Assembly: GCF_030445035.2 (NCBI RefSeq)
Contig: NC_080673.1
Span: 175,875,216 to 175,939,215 of the forward strand
Direction: 5' to 3'
Origin: Dasypus novemcinctus
Taxonomy: Eukaryota; Chordata; Mammalia; Cingulata; Dasypodidae
Length of the DNA stretch: 64,000 nucleotides
Shown: piece by piece, positions 1 to 11,940 of the stretch
Layout of the letters: every line of letters starts with the position of its first letter
Numbering within the stretch: position 1 is the first letter of the stretch
The notes under the pieces: generated by a model
What the model saw: the letters and a program-made list of their open reading frames with translations, nothing else
What the model was told of the DNA's origin: nothing
The model's database searches: none
Made by a program: the position numbers and the translations under genes

Positions 1-1564
1 ATGGGGACCTCATATTTTTTGAATGTAACATTTAAAAGAAAATATAGAAAAAATACTTGGTGTAATGGCTGTTGGAGGTGAAAAACATAATTCATAAAGA
101 TATATAAATACAAATAAAAGTAAACTGTATTTATTAAATCATGATGCTTTTTAATATCCAATCCACCTTTTATGCAGTTAATTTTGTTTTTCTAGTAGGT
201 TACATATTTTCCATAATTCCTGATATTAATCAGGTATATTTTTAATTGGAATATTTTGTATTTTGAAAATTTTCATATTTTTATAATGATTCAAATATGA
301 TAGAGATACATAATTGTTGTCAACAAAATCCCATAATGAAAGAATTATTTAAACATCCATATTGAATACATTTTACATAATTATTAAATTATTGTATTTG
401 TCTGAATAAGCAGATTAAAATGTACTTTCTTTCAAAACTATGTTATAATATACAGTTTTTTTAATCTCCTCATCAGTTAATTATCTCTTTTTCTCTTTAT
501 ACAATCACAATTTGTTTTGAGACTGATTGGGCATTCCTTGATTTCAGGAAGGTTCAACACCTAATCCAGTGCAGTGGTTAAGCAATGATTGTTCTAGAAA
601 AGTTTTGGTAATCTCACTTAATTTGTTTTTTAATTGGTTGTAAATCAGATATAGTGCCAATTCTAGCTAGTAAGATAAAAGGATAAGTCTTCTTTCACTT
701 CCTTCCCTCTGCTTCAAAAATGATAACAGATAGATAAAACAATCAATAAAACAAAGCTTCCTCAAGAAAAGAATTATTGCTTTTTGTTGATTCTTTGGGC
801 CCAGAACCAAATGTGAATGACTAAAAGCACAACAAATATCTTGTCATGATGACACAAAAAGAGGATGAGGACAAAAATTCCCACATTAATAACAGAAGCA
901 GAAAAAGTAAAAGTGTTTGTGTCACATACATCTCATTGAGTGTTAAACCATGGGAAGTAGATGCATTCCTTCAATAAGCCCCATTTTATTAACATTATTT
1001 TAAGTCTGATTTCTCTGGTAGAGGTCAAAAGCATTTCTAATAAACGTTGAGAAAAGTATTAATGAGGAACCCTTGGCATCACAGAGAAGATTGACACATT
1101 TGGTACACTAGTCTTTTTAGAAAGGGAACATGTAATAACTAATCAGTCTTTGATAATTTTTAAAAAAGGGGTTGCCAAAAAATTATTATAGAATTTTGGC
1201 GTGGTGAAAAAATTTTAAATGTCATGGTCATTCTCAAGCTCAGGAGAAATTGCAATACAGTAATATTTTTGCCCTCTAAACTGTTATAAACTATCACTAA
1301 TTTAGAGTATGAGTAAACAGACATATATCATAATTTCTTAGAACAAATGAAGGAATATAGGCCCTCATCTCTGATGCTCTGTAAACTGGAACTCACTATT
1401 TTCCTCCAGATGATTCTTATACTACATGTAATATGTCACAATCTGACATTCAGAACAAATGATGGTCCCTGCTTTAAACTGTACATTAAATATTAATAAG
1501 AGTTTTTAAAATACATTTGCATTTTAGAATCATGAAGCAAAAATGACTTTAGGTTAAAGATGAT
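1..1564. other. Unassigned AT-rich sequence
   Basis: No gene, RNA or repeat that I can name. The sequence is AT-rich and has stops in every frame. Very old repeats beyond recognition by eye may be present. Confidence 0.5.
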
Positions 1565-2118
1565 TGTGGCAGTTTGAAGTTCTTTAATGAATCCCCAAAA
1601 GGAAAAGATTGTGTTTCTTTAGCTTATCCATTCCTGTGAATGTGGGACTTTGATTGGACTAAGTCAGTGAGGTGTGAGCCAGCTTGGGTCTCAACTTTCT
1701 TGCTGGGTCTGATAGAAACATAGACACAGAGAGAAAGACCACCTCCTCATTGTATAGATCCAGCCATGTGAGAGAGAAGACTGCAGGGAAACAGAAAGGC
1801 CCTGAGAGGCTGAGAGAGGGCCTGGAGTCTAGAACCAGCAGAGCACAGAAGCACAGAAAGAGGCCCCTGAGGTGCTGGGTCCATGGGGCAGCTCAAGTCT
1901 GAAGAGATGAACTTTACTATGTTTGCCTGATCGCCATGCGGCAGGACTACAGCATCATCAGTTGCTGACTTTGGTGAGAAAGCATCTTTGATGATGCCTT
2001 GATTTGAACACTTCAAGGCTTCAGAACTGTAAGCTTTTACCCCAAATAAAATCCCCATTATAAAAGCCAACTCATTTCTGGTACTTTGCATCGGAAAATG
2101 CTGTGGCAAAGTAAGACA
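1565..2118 (+). mobile_element. MaLR-like solo LTR
   Basis: The segment starts TGTGGCAGTTTGAAG and ends near AAGACA. It has the layout of the other MaLR-type LTRs in this window: a purine-rich body of agag runs, a 'gatgccttgatttgaacac' block, an AATAAA-like signal in ccccaaataaaatcccc, and the 'aaagccaactcatttctggta' terminal block shared with copies at 13941 and 45316. The flanks atgat/atagt may be a decayed 5-bp TSD. Reading frames inside it (72 aa on plus, 147 aa on minus) are by-products. The subfamily is not identified. Confidence 0.65.
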
Positions 2119-2167
2119 ATAGTGTATTAAACAAACATTTATCTTTAAGAATTTACCAAACATCTCT

Positions 2168-2608
2168 GCCTTAGTTTCCTGGTTCCTCAAACAAATACCA
2201 TAAAATGAATTAGCTAAACCACAGGAATTTATTGGGTCATAATTTCAGAAGCTAGAAGGCTTGCTTCTTCCCAGAGTCAGTATCTTCAGAGAGAATGGCA
2301 ATCTTTGAGGTTCCTGACTTTTCTATCACATGGTGATGCATTCGACAATGTCTTGTCCTTCTGCTCTTGTTTCAATTGCCTTCCTGCTTCTTCAACAGGC
2401 TTCCTCCTCTGTATCCAATTTCACTAGTTTATAAGGACTTCATTAGTTTAAAAGGACTGGGGTAAGGATCATCCTCATTCAGCCTGGGTACAACTTAACT
2501 AATAACATCTTCAAATATCCTATTTGCAAATGGTTTCACACCCAAAGGATCAGGGATTGGGACAGGAACATACCTTTCGAGGGAGACTGATTCAATTCCC
2601 AAAACACA
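2168..2608 (-). mobile_element. MaLR/MLT1-like LTR, antisense
   Basis: It opens with 'ccttagtttcctgg', the reverse complement of a typical MLT1/MaLR 3' end. It continues with the 'ggaatttattgggtcata' and 'cagaagctagaaggcttg' blocks and ends with 'attcaattcccaaaacac'. It lies about 50 bp from the plus-strand LTR at 1565-2118 but in the opposite orientation, so the two are separate insertions. Boundaries are approximate. Confidence 0.6.
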
Positions 2609-4084
2609 CTAAAATGACAGATATATTTTCAAAGGTATACATCTCCAAGAAAAAATAAAATAGTGGGGAAAATAATAATAATAAAAATACTGGAAGATGG
2701 AAGACAGTAGAAGTTATTAATAGTTCTAAGAAAGTTGAATTTTAATGAACAAATGATGAAAACTGCACCTCAGATATGCACCTCAGAATTCTCATAAGGC
2801 CCAAGAACTGGTGGTAACAGGATCCTGTGGAAGTAAATGTGAAGATAAGTGATCAAATAAAATATTACAAGAGCATTCATTGCAAATATGTTTTATAAGG
2901 GATTAAAAGCCCAAACATATGATCATTCTGTCCCTTCCGCACACTAGCAGAAAACAGAAGTATCTATTCTCTGCATAGTGTAAAACAATAAGAGCTCTTG
3001 CATAGAATAGAGTATCATTTCAAAAGCAAAGAATTGGAAAATATTTCTGTAATGAATTTGATCAGTCCATGACAAAAGTCATGACACTGAGAGTAGATAG
3101 TTCCCAAAAACATCACCAGCGATGTTCACCCTTCAGTGAAACCCATTATCAACAAGCCTCAGACATAAGCTCAAAGCTTCCAGTCAATTTTTCAGGAGTT
3201 CATTTTAAAATGTAAGCAGAAATTCACATTTCACTGTGCAAGTAAAGAAAGTACACACATGAAGAACAGGCAAAGAAACAATAGAGAAGATGTATGCCAG
3301 ATACCCTAAAAGATACCCATAGGTTCAAGGATTTACTAGAAGGACTCATAGAAATTATGAAAGGTGTTTTTCTCATAGTTGCAGTTTATTACACTGACAT
3401 GATACAGATTAAGATCAGCAAGGGTAAAATGCACTTAGTGGGGAGTCCAGAAGCAATCAGGCACCTGCTTCCAGTTGCTCTTCTCCCATTGGTTTTGTAT
3501 GGACAGTGTTTAGTTATCCCAACAATGATTTGTGGCAACACATGAAAATGTAACATCTTTCAGCGAGGAAATCAAATAGGTCATTTCCATAGAAGCAGAA
3601 TAAAGAATGATTTTGTCTCCGTTATAAAGAAACTAGGGGATAGAGCATCAGCTAATTAACATCAAGGGGAATTAGTATATAGAAATCTTATCAAGCCAAC
3701 TTGTCAAAAGGTAAGTATCTACAAGAATAATTTTCAGATATACGAAGTAAAAAAACAACAACAACACAGAAAATTAAACATATTTACATTTCATATTTCT
3801 AGTGATAGGTGTGTTCCACCAACAGGAGAGAAAAAGAGGAAAACAGATTTACTACAAAGATGAACTAACTTAAAAGATGGCAAATAAAATATGACCAATT
3901 TGTTACTAATAAGATTCAAGTAAAAGTGATTTGTGAAACTTGTAAAAATTGTCATGAAGAGAAGGGGAAGCTCTTACCTTCCCCTTTTTCTGGTTTAACT
4001 AGAGATGTGACATTCAGAAGTAGAGAAAACATCTTGAAATATGAATGCCTTTAGGAATGTAGACATCAAACAGCCTCGACAGAG
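2609..4084. other. Unassigned sequence
   Basis: No recognisable element. An 83-codon open frame at 3294-3545 has no family resemblance I can see and no splice or codon-use support, so I do not call it a gene. Confidence 0.45.
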
Positions 4085-4275
4085 CAATATGATTGAAAAG
4101 TCCTTCACACCCCTTCACGCACCAGGCAATTGCTGATCTGCTTTCTGTCACTATATTTTAGTTTGCGTTTGTCTAGTCTTTTATAGAAGTGAAACCATAC
4201 ATTATGAACTCTTTATTTTAGATTCTTTCACTCAGAGTAATTATTTGAGATTCACTCTTTTGTTGCAGTGGTGTA
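4085..4275 (-). mobile_element. Ancient L1 3'-end fragment
   Basis: The order of short blocks ('gcaattgctgatctgctttctgtcactata', then 'gtgaaaccatacattatga', then 'ctttcactcagagtaatt') matches the antisense 3' region of old mammalian L1M elements. It is heavily decayed, and only the block order supports the call. Confidence 0.4.
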
Positions 4276-4482
4276 GTGAACCAGGGTTTTCTGGCTGTAC
4301 AGCTTTCTCTTCTCTGATACTTGGTCCTAGAAGCTTTCTGACTTGGTTTGACTACTTTGGTTTCCCTGGACTCTCACTTCCACCTGGTTCCCCTTCTACA
4401 TCACAGTATAATCACAGTACTTAACATATTTCTTTTTCTTCTCTTGCCTGACATCTAGTGTCTTGAAAACTGTTCTTTCATA

Positions 4483-4675
4483 TATTTTTTCCTGTTTTCT
4501 TTTTCATTTCTTTCTCTTTCTTTCTTTTTCTCTTCTTTTCTTTCTCTCTCTCCTTCTGTCTCTCTGCTTTTCTCTCTCTCTCCCTCCCTGCCTCCCTCCC
4601 TCTCTCTCTTCCCTCCCCCCATCTCTGTCTCTCTGTCTGTCACTCTCATTTTCTTTCTTTCTTTCTTGGTGGTTG
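4483..4675. repeat. Polypyrimidine/polypurine tract
   Basis: About 190 bp are almost entirely C and T on the plus strand, shifting from TTTC repeats through CT repeats to CCCT repeats and back to TTTC. The 77- and 79-codon open frames on both strands (all Ser/Leu/Phe or Arg/Glu/Lys) come from this composition and are not genes. Such mirror-like tracts can form triplex (H-) DNA. Confidence 0.85.
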
Positions 4676-4947
4676 TTTCAGATGGCAAGATATTCCTTTT
4701 AAGCAGGAAGCAGAAGTCCTGAGACTATATCATTTTGTCTCCAGGGAAAACAAATATTTGGTCTTGAAAAGTAAAAATTAATCCTAATGCATTACATAAA
4801 CCAGATGTGAAAAGTTCATGTTGTCCTAGTAATGTAAAAAAATGGGCATTTATATATTAAAAATATACACTTATTGGTAGGATAGGAGAATGTATTTAAA
4901 GCTGTTTGTGGAGTGGGAGCAGGGTGAAGATAGTGTGAAGCAGATTA

Positions 4948-5504
4948 TATTAGTTTTCTTTTGCTGCTTTATACATTCACAAACTTAGGTGTTTAAAAAA
5001 ACATTCATTTATTATCTCATACTGTGTAAGTCAAAAGCCTAGAAAGTATATCTAGATTCACTGCTCAGAGTCTCAGCAGTATAAAAATCAAGAAATTGGC
5101 TGGTGCTACAGTTCTCATCTGAGTCTCAAGATTCTCTTCCAAACTCACTGTTTGGAAGAATTTGTTTTCTTTTCATATTTTCCACCTGATCTCCTCCACC
5201 TTTAAGCCAGAATGAGCAGATTGAATTCTTCTCATGTTTTGGATCTGTCTGACTTTCCCGTCTTCTGTAATGTCCTGACATCCTCTTTTACTATCAGCCA
5301 GAAGAAAATTCTATTTGGAAAGCCTCAGTTGATTGCTTTGGGCTCACGGTAATAATCCATGATAATCCCCTTATTTGTAAGGTCAACTGATTAGTAACAT
5401 TAATTATATCTGGAAAGTCCTTTACACTTATACATGTAATCTAATATTCGCATAGGCATGACAGTAGAGGGGAAGGTCAGAGGGGCAAAATTCTGCTTAT
5501 CACA
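4948..5504 (-). mobile_element. MLT1-like MaLR LTR, antisense
   Basis: It begins 'atattagttttcttttgctgc' and runs through 'tcatttattatctcatactg' and 'agtcaaaagcctag'. It then has a polypyrimidine middle, 'cccttatttgtaaggtcaac', 'attatatctggaaagtcc', and an end near 'gcttatcaca'. That is the MLT1 LTR block order read on the minus strand. The length of about 557 bp is within the range of old MaLR LTRs. No TSD is visible. Confidence 0.6.
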
Positions 5505-5954
5505 GAGAAATAAGTCTTCTATAATGATAAATAAAGGCATAATAAATAATTCCAAAAAATCCAGAGACAATATATTTTTTTAAAACCTGACAAAACAAAG
5601 ATAAGTGAAAGAAATAAAAATTAGAAAAGGTAAAGGAGGGAGACTAGTGTTAGAGACCTGATTATGTTACTATGTAATGGGTAATCTGGATATGTACAAC
5701 ACTGAGAAAAGAATACTAAAAATACAAATTGGTGTTTGAATTCCTCTTTCTTCAATAAATATTTGAATACTTTATTTACTCTTCACTAGAGCTTTTGTTT
5801 GGGTACTATATCTTGATTGTTTTAATTTTTATGATAGCACTATTATCAGAGATTTTTGGTAGTCTGAATAAAATATAAAAAATATATGCACATTTATTGT
5901 TCTTGTTTTATTCTTCTTTATAAAATTCTCTGTATCATCATATATAATATGATA
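5505..5954. other. Unassigned sequence
   Basis: AT-rich; no gene or nameable repeat seen. Confidence 0.45.
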
Positions 5955-6350
5955 AAAGCAACTGATATTTATTGAGCATTTTCTTTGCACAAGGCATTGT
6001 GTTAAGCATTTTATTTTTGAATATATATGCATGGGTATATATAAAGACATACAGATCCTAGGAATGAAAGAATTAAATGATTCAATGCTTGTGATGTACT
6101 TAGCAGAATTCTTGTTCCGTAAAATGTACTTTTAAAATATTGGTTATTGGGGATCCGGTGTAGCTCAGTGGTTGAGCACCTGCTTCACATGTATGAAGTC
6201 CTGGTTTCAAAACCTGGCATGTTCTTAAAAAAGATTTGGTTATTATTGTTATTAAATCTATTGAAGTTTAGAGAGTTAGCTAACACTGTCCTAATTCACA
6301 TATCTAAGTAATTGTTGAAGTAAGGAGGCAAACACAGGTCAAAGTTAATT
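5955..6350 (-). mobile_element. MIR SINE, antisense, split by a later insertion
   Basis: The left part (about 5955-6020) has 'tatttattgagcattttctttgcac' and 'ggcattgtgttaagcattt'. The right part (about 6245-6350) has 'ttattattgttatt' followed by a decayed version of the MIR core and tRNA-like 5' half. The order fits an antisense MIR. The young tRNA-like retroposon at 6149-6235, with its TSD, lies between the two halves. Identity is low, as expected for this age. Confidence 0.5.
6149..6235 (+). mobile_element. Short tRNA-derived retroposon
   Basis: The unit is about 87 bp. It has an A-box-like 'tgtagctcagtggttgag' and a B-box-like 'ggtttcaaaacc', then a short A-rich tail. It is flanked by the direct repeat TTGGTTATT (6140-6148 and 6236-6244), the signature of L1-driven insertion. 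Its tRNA-like head resembles SINE heads better than a functional tRNA: the acceptor stem does not pair cleanly and there is no poly-T terminator. It inserted into an old MIR. Confidence 0.75.
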
Positions 6351-8040
6351 GTTAATAAATGTCTTATACATAAAAATTAGAGTGGAATATGAAAAATATT
6401 TTAAAATATTGCCACTAGAAGTAAATGACAGTTTCTAATTATTTTCTATATTTTAGATGTTAAGTGCATGTTGAGATAATCCAGAGCTATGATGATTGAA
6501 AGCTTTTCTTTCAATACCAGTCTACACATGTTATGAAGGCAAGTCCATGTCTGTTATACTGTTATATACAAGAATATCTCCTAGTTTATGGAAGACCCTA
6601 CTCCTGTGTTAGACAAACTCAACAAATACTTTTGAATGAATGAATAAATAGATGCATATTTTTGTGTTTCTCGTAATATGCTATTTTAGTTAATTAGGTA
6701 CATAATAGCTGCTTGTTAATGATTGCTTGCTTTAAAATGAGCTCTTCATTCCTTGGCATTTATTTCATTTTGATATTCTGCTTATTACTTTAAGCAATTT
6801 TTAAAAATATATTTGTACTTAGTATATACAGATATCAATAATTTTCTACTTAATGGTTACCAAAGATGAGAATATTTTTATTGCCCAAGTTTAATGATTT
6901 TTTTAACAAAATTATATTTAGATGTAGTCTAAAGCTTCTTTTAAAAATTAAATACTAAAAATAAAATAAAATAAAATTCCCTAACAAAAATTTGCGGCCA
7001 AATTGGAAGAGAAAAATAAAATTTCATTTTTAAGCTAGAGAATTAAATGAATATTATTCTAAACAAAATCAGGAATATGGTGATTAGGCTTTTAAAAAAT
7101 TGCCAAAAAGAAAACTGAAAGAAATTCAATGGTACAAAAATGATTGTAAAGAAGATGATTGATATAAAAGATAAATGATAGGAATTCAACATAAAAATAG
7201 GCTCTATCAAAGAAGAAAAAAATAGAAAAAACTGAAGATATATATATATATATGAATTTATAAATCTAAAAAGCATATATTATTCATGAAAAGATAAGAT
7301 ATAATACAATAATAAGATATATCTTGTTTAAATTCCTAAGATTTAAGTATATGGGTTATCACTTCAGAAAAGTTATCACTCGCTTCAGATTTCTTTTGTA
7401 CAATTCTCAATTTCAAAAAAGTTAAACAATTTCTACAAAATCTCATGGGTGAGCAGAGATGTATAAATAGCTGACTTTCACTATTCTCAGATAGAGAAGA
7501 ACTCTTGGAAAACTGTTTTCATGGGCCATACCTGAGGGAAAAATCATTTGATGATAATATACAGTCAACTAAATGAAATTGAAACAAATGTCTAACTGAA
7601 GGAGAAGTCATAGGAATGAAAATGTTGATAATTCAATCCATGTGTGTACTGAAACAAAAACTGAAGGATGCCAGGAACGATGGTTAAAAAAAAATGTTGA
7701 TGTTATACACTTTGACATTGAAAAATTAATAATTGAAAAATTAAGAATGTGGGAGCAGGAGAAATGATGAAATAATGTGTGCTAATTTCTACATACTTAC
7801 AGACAGTATGTGATAGATGACTACCCTAGGAAAAGATGTAATTTCAAAACAAGAGTAGAGGCTCTGTTTGAAAAACAAACTTGTTTTTATTAAGTACAAG
7901 GCATATTTTATAAATAATGTATCTTACAATTGTCTTTATAAAGATTAGCAACTCTACATATAATCAATATTAAACTTCAGTTTATATTTAAAAAGCAAAT
8001 TATTTTTATGAAAATAGCATGTATAGTATATCTCTTTTTA
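6351..8040. other. Unassigned AT-rich sequence
   Basis: No gene or element recognised. It contains a short (TA)n run near 7239-7252. The open frame at 7043-7276 on minus is a hydrophobic by-product of A/T composition. Confidence 0.45.
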
Positions 8041-9650
8041 ATATATTTTTATTGAAGTATGTCATTCATACATGAACACACATAAACAATAAGTGTATAG
8101 TAAAGATTGTGAACTTACAAAATAAACATACCATAACATTACACAGGGGTCTCATACATCACCCCTCCATCAACACTTTGCATTGTTGTGAAACGTTTGT
8201 TACAAACTATGCAAACGCATCACCAAAATATTACTACCGGCTATAGCCTTTATCTTACATTTGGTGTATTTTTCCCCCAATTCACACTATTTTTTAAAAA
8301 TATACTTTTGCTACAGATGTGAACTTGCAAAATAATGATACAGATGTGTAGATTTCCCATACAACACCACATCATGTTAAAACATTTGTTATAGATTATG
8401 AGATAATATTATCAGACAATTACCATCAATCATGGTCCATTGAATACACTTGGCACACTTTTTCCATACACCTCCATTATCAACACAGTACAGCTTTGGC
8501 ATTGATGCAAAAATATTATAGTATTTCTGTTTACAACAGTCTATAGGTCACACCAATTATAGTTTTCCCATGCTTCTCCATATTCCCATGACCCTGCAAT
8601 AGTGATGTTCATCTTCTCTGGCTCACAGAAGGACTCGGTTGCATTTGTACCCTTAACCACTATCCTCATGCACCTCTGAGTCCACTATGTTATTCAGTCC
8701 TAGATTATTCTTTAGCTTTCTTTCTATTGACATTTACTTCCCCAAACAACCTTTTTCAGTAACAATCCCATTTATAAACCAGTTGCTACTCACTATAATG
8801 TTTTACCATCAACTTTATCCATTTCCACACTTACACAGTCAAGTTAATTAAAACTTCTACATACATTAAGAAGCAGTAGTTCTTCTCAAGTCTCCTCTTA
8901 TTTCCTAATAACCTTTACTCTAGATTTTAATTCCATGTGTTTATTATTCATATTTAGTTCACATTAATGAGACCATGTAATATTTGTCCTTTTGTGTCTG
9001 GCTTACTTCACTTAGTATAATGTCTTCAAGACTCATCCATGTTATCACATGTGTCCCAACTTCATTTCTTCTTACTGTTACTGCAGCATAGTATTCCTTT
9101 GTATGTATATACCACATTTTGTTTATCCATTCATTGGTGGATGGACTTGGGTTTGTTCCATCTTTTGGCAATTGTGAATAGTGCTGCTATAAACTTTGGT
9201 GTGCAGATGTCTGTTTGTGTCATAGTTTTTAGTTCTTCTGAATATAGTCCTAGTAGAGGAATTGCTGGATCATATGGCAGTTCTATGTTTAGCTTCCTGA
9301 GGAACCTCCAAACTGTCTTCCACAGAGGCTGTATCATTTTACACTCCCTCCAACAGTGAAGGAGTGTTCCTATTTCTCCATATCCTCTTCAGCACTTATT
9401 GTTGTCTGTTTTTTTAAAAATAATAACTGTTCTATGTGGGTGGTATTAGATTATATTGCATTGTTGTTTTAAATTGCTTTTCCCTAATAGCTAGTGATAT
9501 GGAACTTTTTTTTTCGTGTGCTCTTAGGCCATTTGTATTTCCTCTTTGGAGAAATGTTTATTTAAATCATTTGCCCATTTTTTAGTTGAATTACCTGCCT
9601 GGTTGTATGATCTCTTTATTAGATTGGAAATCAAACACTTAATGGATAAG

Positions 9651-11060
9651 TGGCTTCCAAGTATTTTCTCCCATTGACTGGGCTGCCTTTTCACCTTCTT
9701 GATGAAGTCCTTTGAATCACAGAAGTGTTTAAATTTGAGGAGGTCCCATTTATCCATGTTTTCTTTCATTGCTTGTGCTTTTGGTGTAAGGTTTAAGAAT
9801 CTACCACCTATCTCCAGGTCTTGAAGATGTTTCCCAATATTTTCTTCTAGGAGCGTTATTGTACTTACTTTTATATTCAGGTCTTTGATCCATTTTGTGT
9901 TAATTTTTGTATAATGTGCAAGATAGGGGTCTTCTTTCTTTCTTTTGGCTTGGATATCCAGTTCTCCCAACATGATTTGTTGAATAGACTGTTCTGCACC
10001 AACTGGGTGTGTTTGACAGGCTTGTCAAAAATCACTTGTTCATAGATATTTGAGGGTCTTTTTCTGAACCATCAATTCAGTTCCATTGGTCTATGTGACT
10101 ATCTTTATGCCAATACCATGCTGTTTTTACCACTGTAGCTAGGTAATATGATTTAAAGTCTGGAAGTGAGAGTCCTCCAACTTCACTTTTCCTTTATAGG
10201 ATGTTTCTGGCTATTTGGGACCTCTTACCCTTCCAGATAAACTTGATAACTATGTTTTCCATTTGCTTAAAAAATTCTGGTGGAATTTTAATTGGGATTG
10301 CATTGAATCTGTATATCAATTGGGGTAGAATTGATATCTTAAAGATATTTAGTCTTCCAATCCAATTATTTTCTCTCATCAACTGGGTTGCCTTTTCACC
10401 TTCTTGATGAAGTTCTTTGAATCACAGAAATGTTTAAGTTTGAGGAGGTCCCATTTATCCATGTTTTCTTTTATTGCTTGTGTTTTTGATGTAAGCTTTA
10501 AGAATCCACCACCTACCACCAGGTCTTGAAGAAGTTTCCCTACATTTTCTTCTAGAAGCTTTATTGTACTTCCTTTTATATTTAGGTCTTTGATCCATTT
10601 TGAGTTAATTTTTGTATAAGCTGTGAGGTAGGGTTTTCTTTCTTTCTTTTGGCTATGGATGTAAAAGTTCTCCCAACACCATTTGTTGAATAAACTGTTC
10701 TGCCCCAACTGGGAGGGCTTGACAAGCTTGTCAAAAATCACTTGGCCATAGATATAAGGGTCTGTTTCTGAACCATCAATTAAATTCCATTTGTCTGTGT
10801 GTTTATCTTTATGCCAATATCATGCTGTCTTTACCACTGTAGCTAGGTAATATGATTTAAAGTCTGGAAGTGAGAGTCCTCCAACTTCACTTTTACTTTT
10901 TAAGATGTTTCTGGCTATTCAGGGCCTCTTACCCTTTGAGATAATTTTAATAATTGTGATTTCCATTTGCTTGAAAGAATGCTGGCTGAATTTGTATTGG
11001 CATTGCATTGAATCTGCATATCAATTTGGGTAGAATTGACATCTTAATGATATTTAGTCT
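9651..11060 (-). repeat. 705-bp direct duplication inside L1 ORF2
   Basis: Copy A (about 9651-10355) and copy B (about 10356-11060) cover the same part of ORF2 in the same orientation. For example 'ttttcaccttcttgatgaag' occurs at 9690 and 10395, and 'ctaggtaatatgatttaaag' occurs near 10139 and 10843. The offset is 705 bp. Both copies end at 'gatatttagtcttccaa', and the junction falls at a shared 'cttccaa'. By eye the copies differ at roughly one base in eight to ten, so this is either an old duplication or a join of two different L1 copies. Removing one copy restores a normal ORF2 length. Confidence 0.85.
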
Positions 11061-11649
11061 TCCAAACCATGAGCATGGAATATTCTTCCAATTATTTAGG
11101 TCTTTTTAAATTTCTTTTAGCAATGTATTATAGTTTTCTGAATACAAGTGCTTTGCATCCTTGATTAAGTTTATTCTTAAATATTTGATTCTTTTAGTTG
11201 CTATTGTAAACGGAATTTTTTTCCTGACTTCTTCCTCAAATTGCACATTATTACTGTATAAAAACACCACTGATTTTTGTGTATTGACCTTTTATCCTGA
11301 AACTCTACTGAAATCATTTATTAGCTCTAGCAGCTTTGTTGTAGATTTTTTGGGACTTTCTAGGTATGCAATCATACCATCTGTGAATAATGAAAGCTTT
11401 AATTCTTCCTTTCCAATTTGTATGCCTTTTATTTCTTTTTCTTGCCTGATTGCTCTAGCTAGAACCTCTAGCACTATATTGAACAACAGTGGTGACAGTG
11501 GGCATCTTTGTCTTGACCAGGATCTCAATAGGAAAGCTTTCAGTCTTTCACCATTGAGTATGATGTTAACTGTGGGTTTTTCATATATGCCCTTTATCAT
11601 GTTGAGGAAGTTTTCTGCAATTCCTATTTTTTTTTTTTAGTATTTTTAT

Positions 11650-11940
11650 TTATTTATTTATTCCCCCATTGCAGCTTGCTTTTTGTCTGCTCTCTGTGTC
11701 CATTCACTGTGCACTCTTCTGTGTTTTTACTTGTTGCCCTTTTTGTTGCATCACCTTGCTGAGTTGGCTCTCTATGGCACTTGTGGGCCAGGTGGCACTC
11801 CACAGTGCTTGTGGGCCAGTGGCTCTTCACAGCATGTGGGCGAGTCTGCCTTCATGAGGAGGCCCCAGGATATGAACTCAGGGTCTCCCATATGGTAGAT
11901 GGGAAACCAACTGAGTGAACCACAGCCCTTCACTTTTTGC
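11650..11940 (-). mobile_element. DAS-like tRNA-derived SINE
   Basis: On the minus strand it starts with a tRNA-like head ('gggctgtggttcactcag', then 'ctaccatatgggagaccc', then a B-box-like 'gagttcatatcc'). It ends in an (AAAT)n tail, seen on plus as tttatttatttatt. The perfect direct repeat AGTATTTTTAT flanks it (11639-11649 and 11941-11951). It interrupts the RT region of the L1 ORF2 and so is younger than that L1. Confidence 0.85.

Noticed and set aside
3294-3545. 83-codon open frame
   Set aside because: No family resemblance, splice signals or codon bias; length is within chance for this composition.
4455-4702. Reading frames of 77 and 79 codons
   Set aside because: They are translations of the polypyrimidine tract, with only a few residue types.
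6149-6235. Functional tRNA gene
   Set aside because: A- and B-box-like blocks are present, but the acceptor stem does not pair, an A-tail replaces the T-run terminator, and a TSD flanks it.
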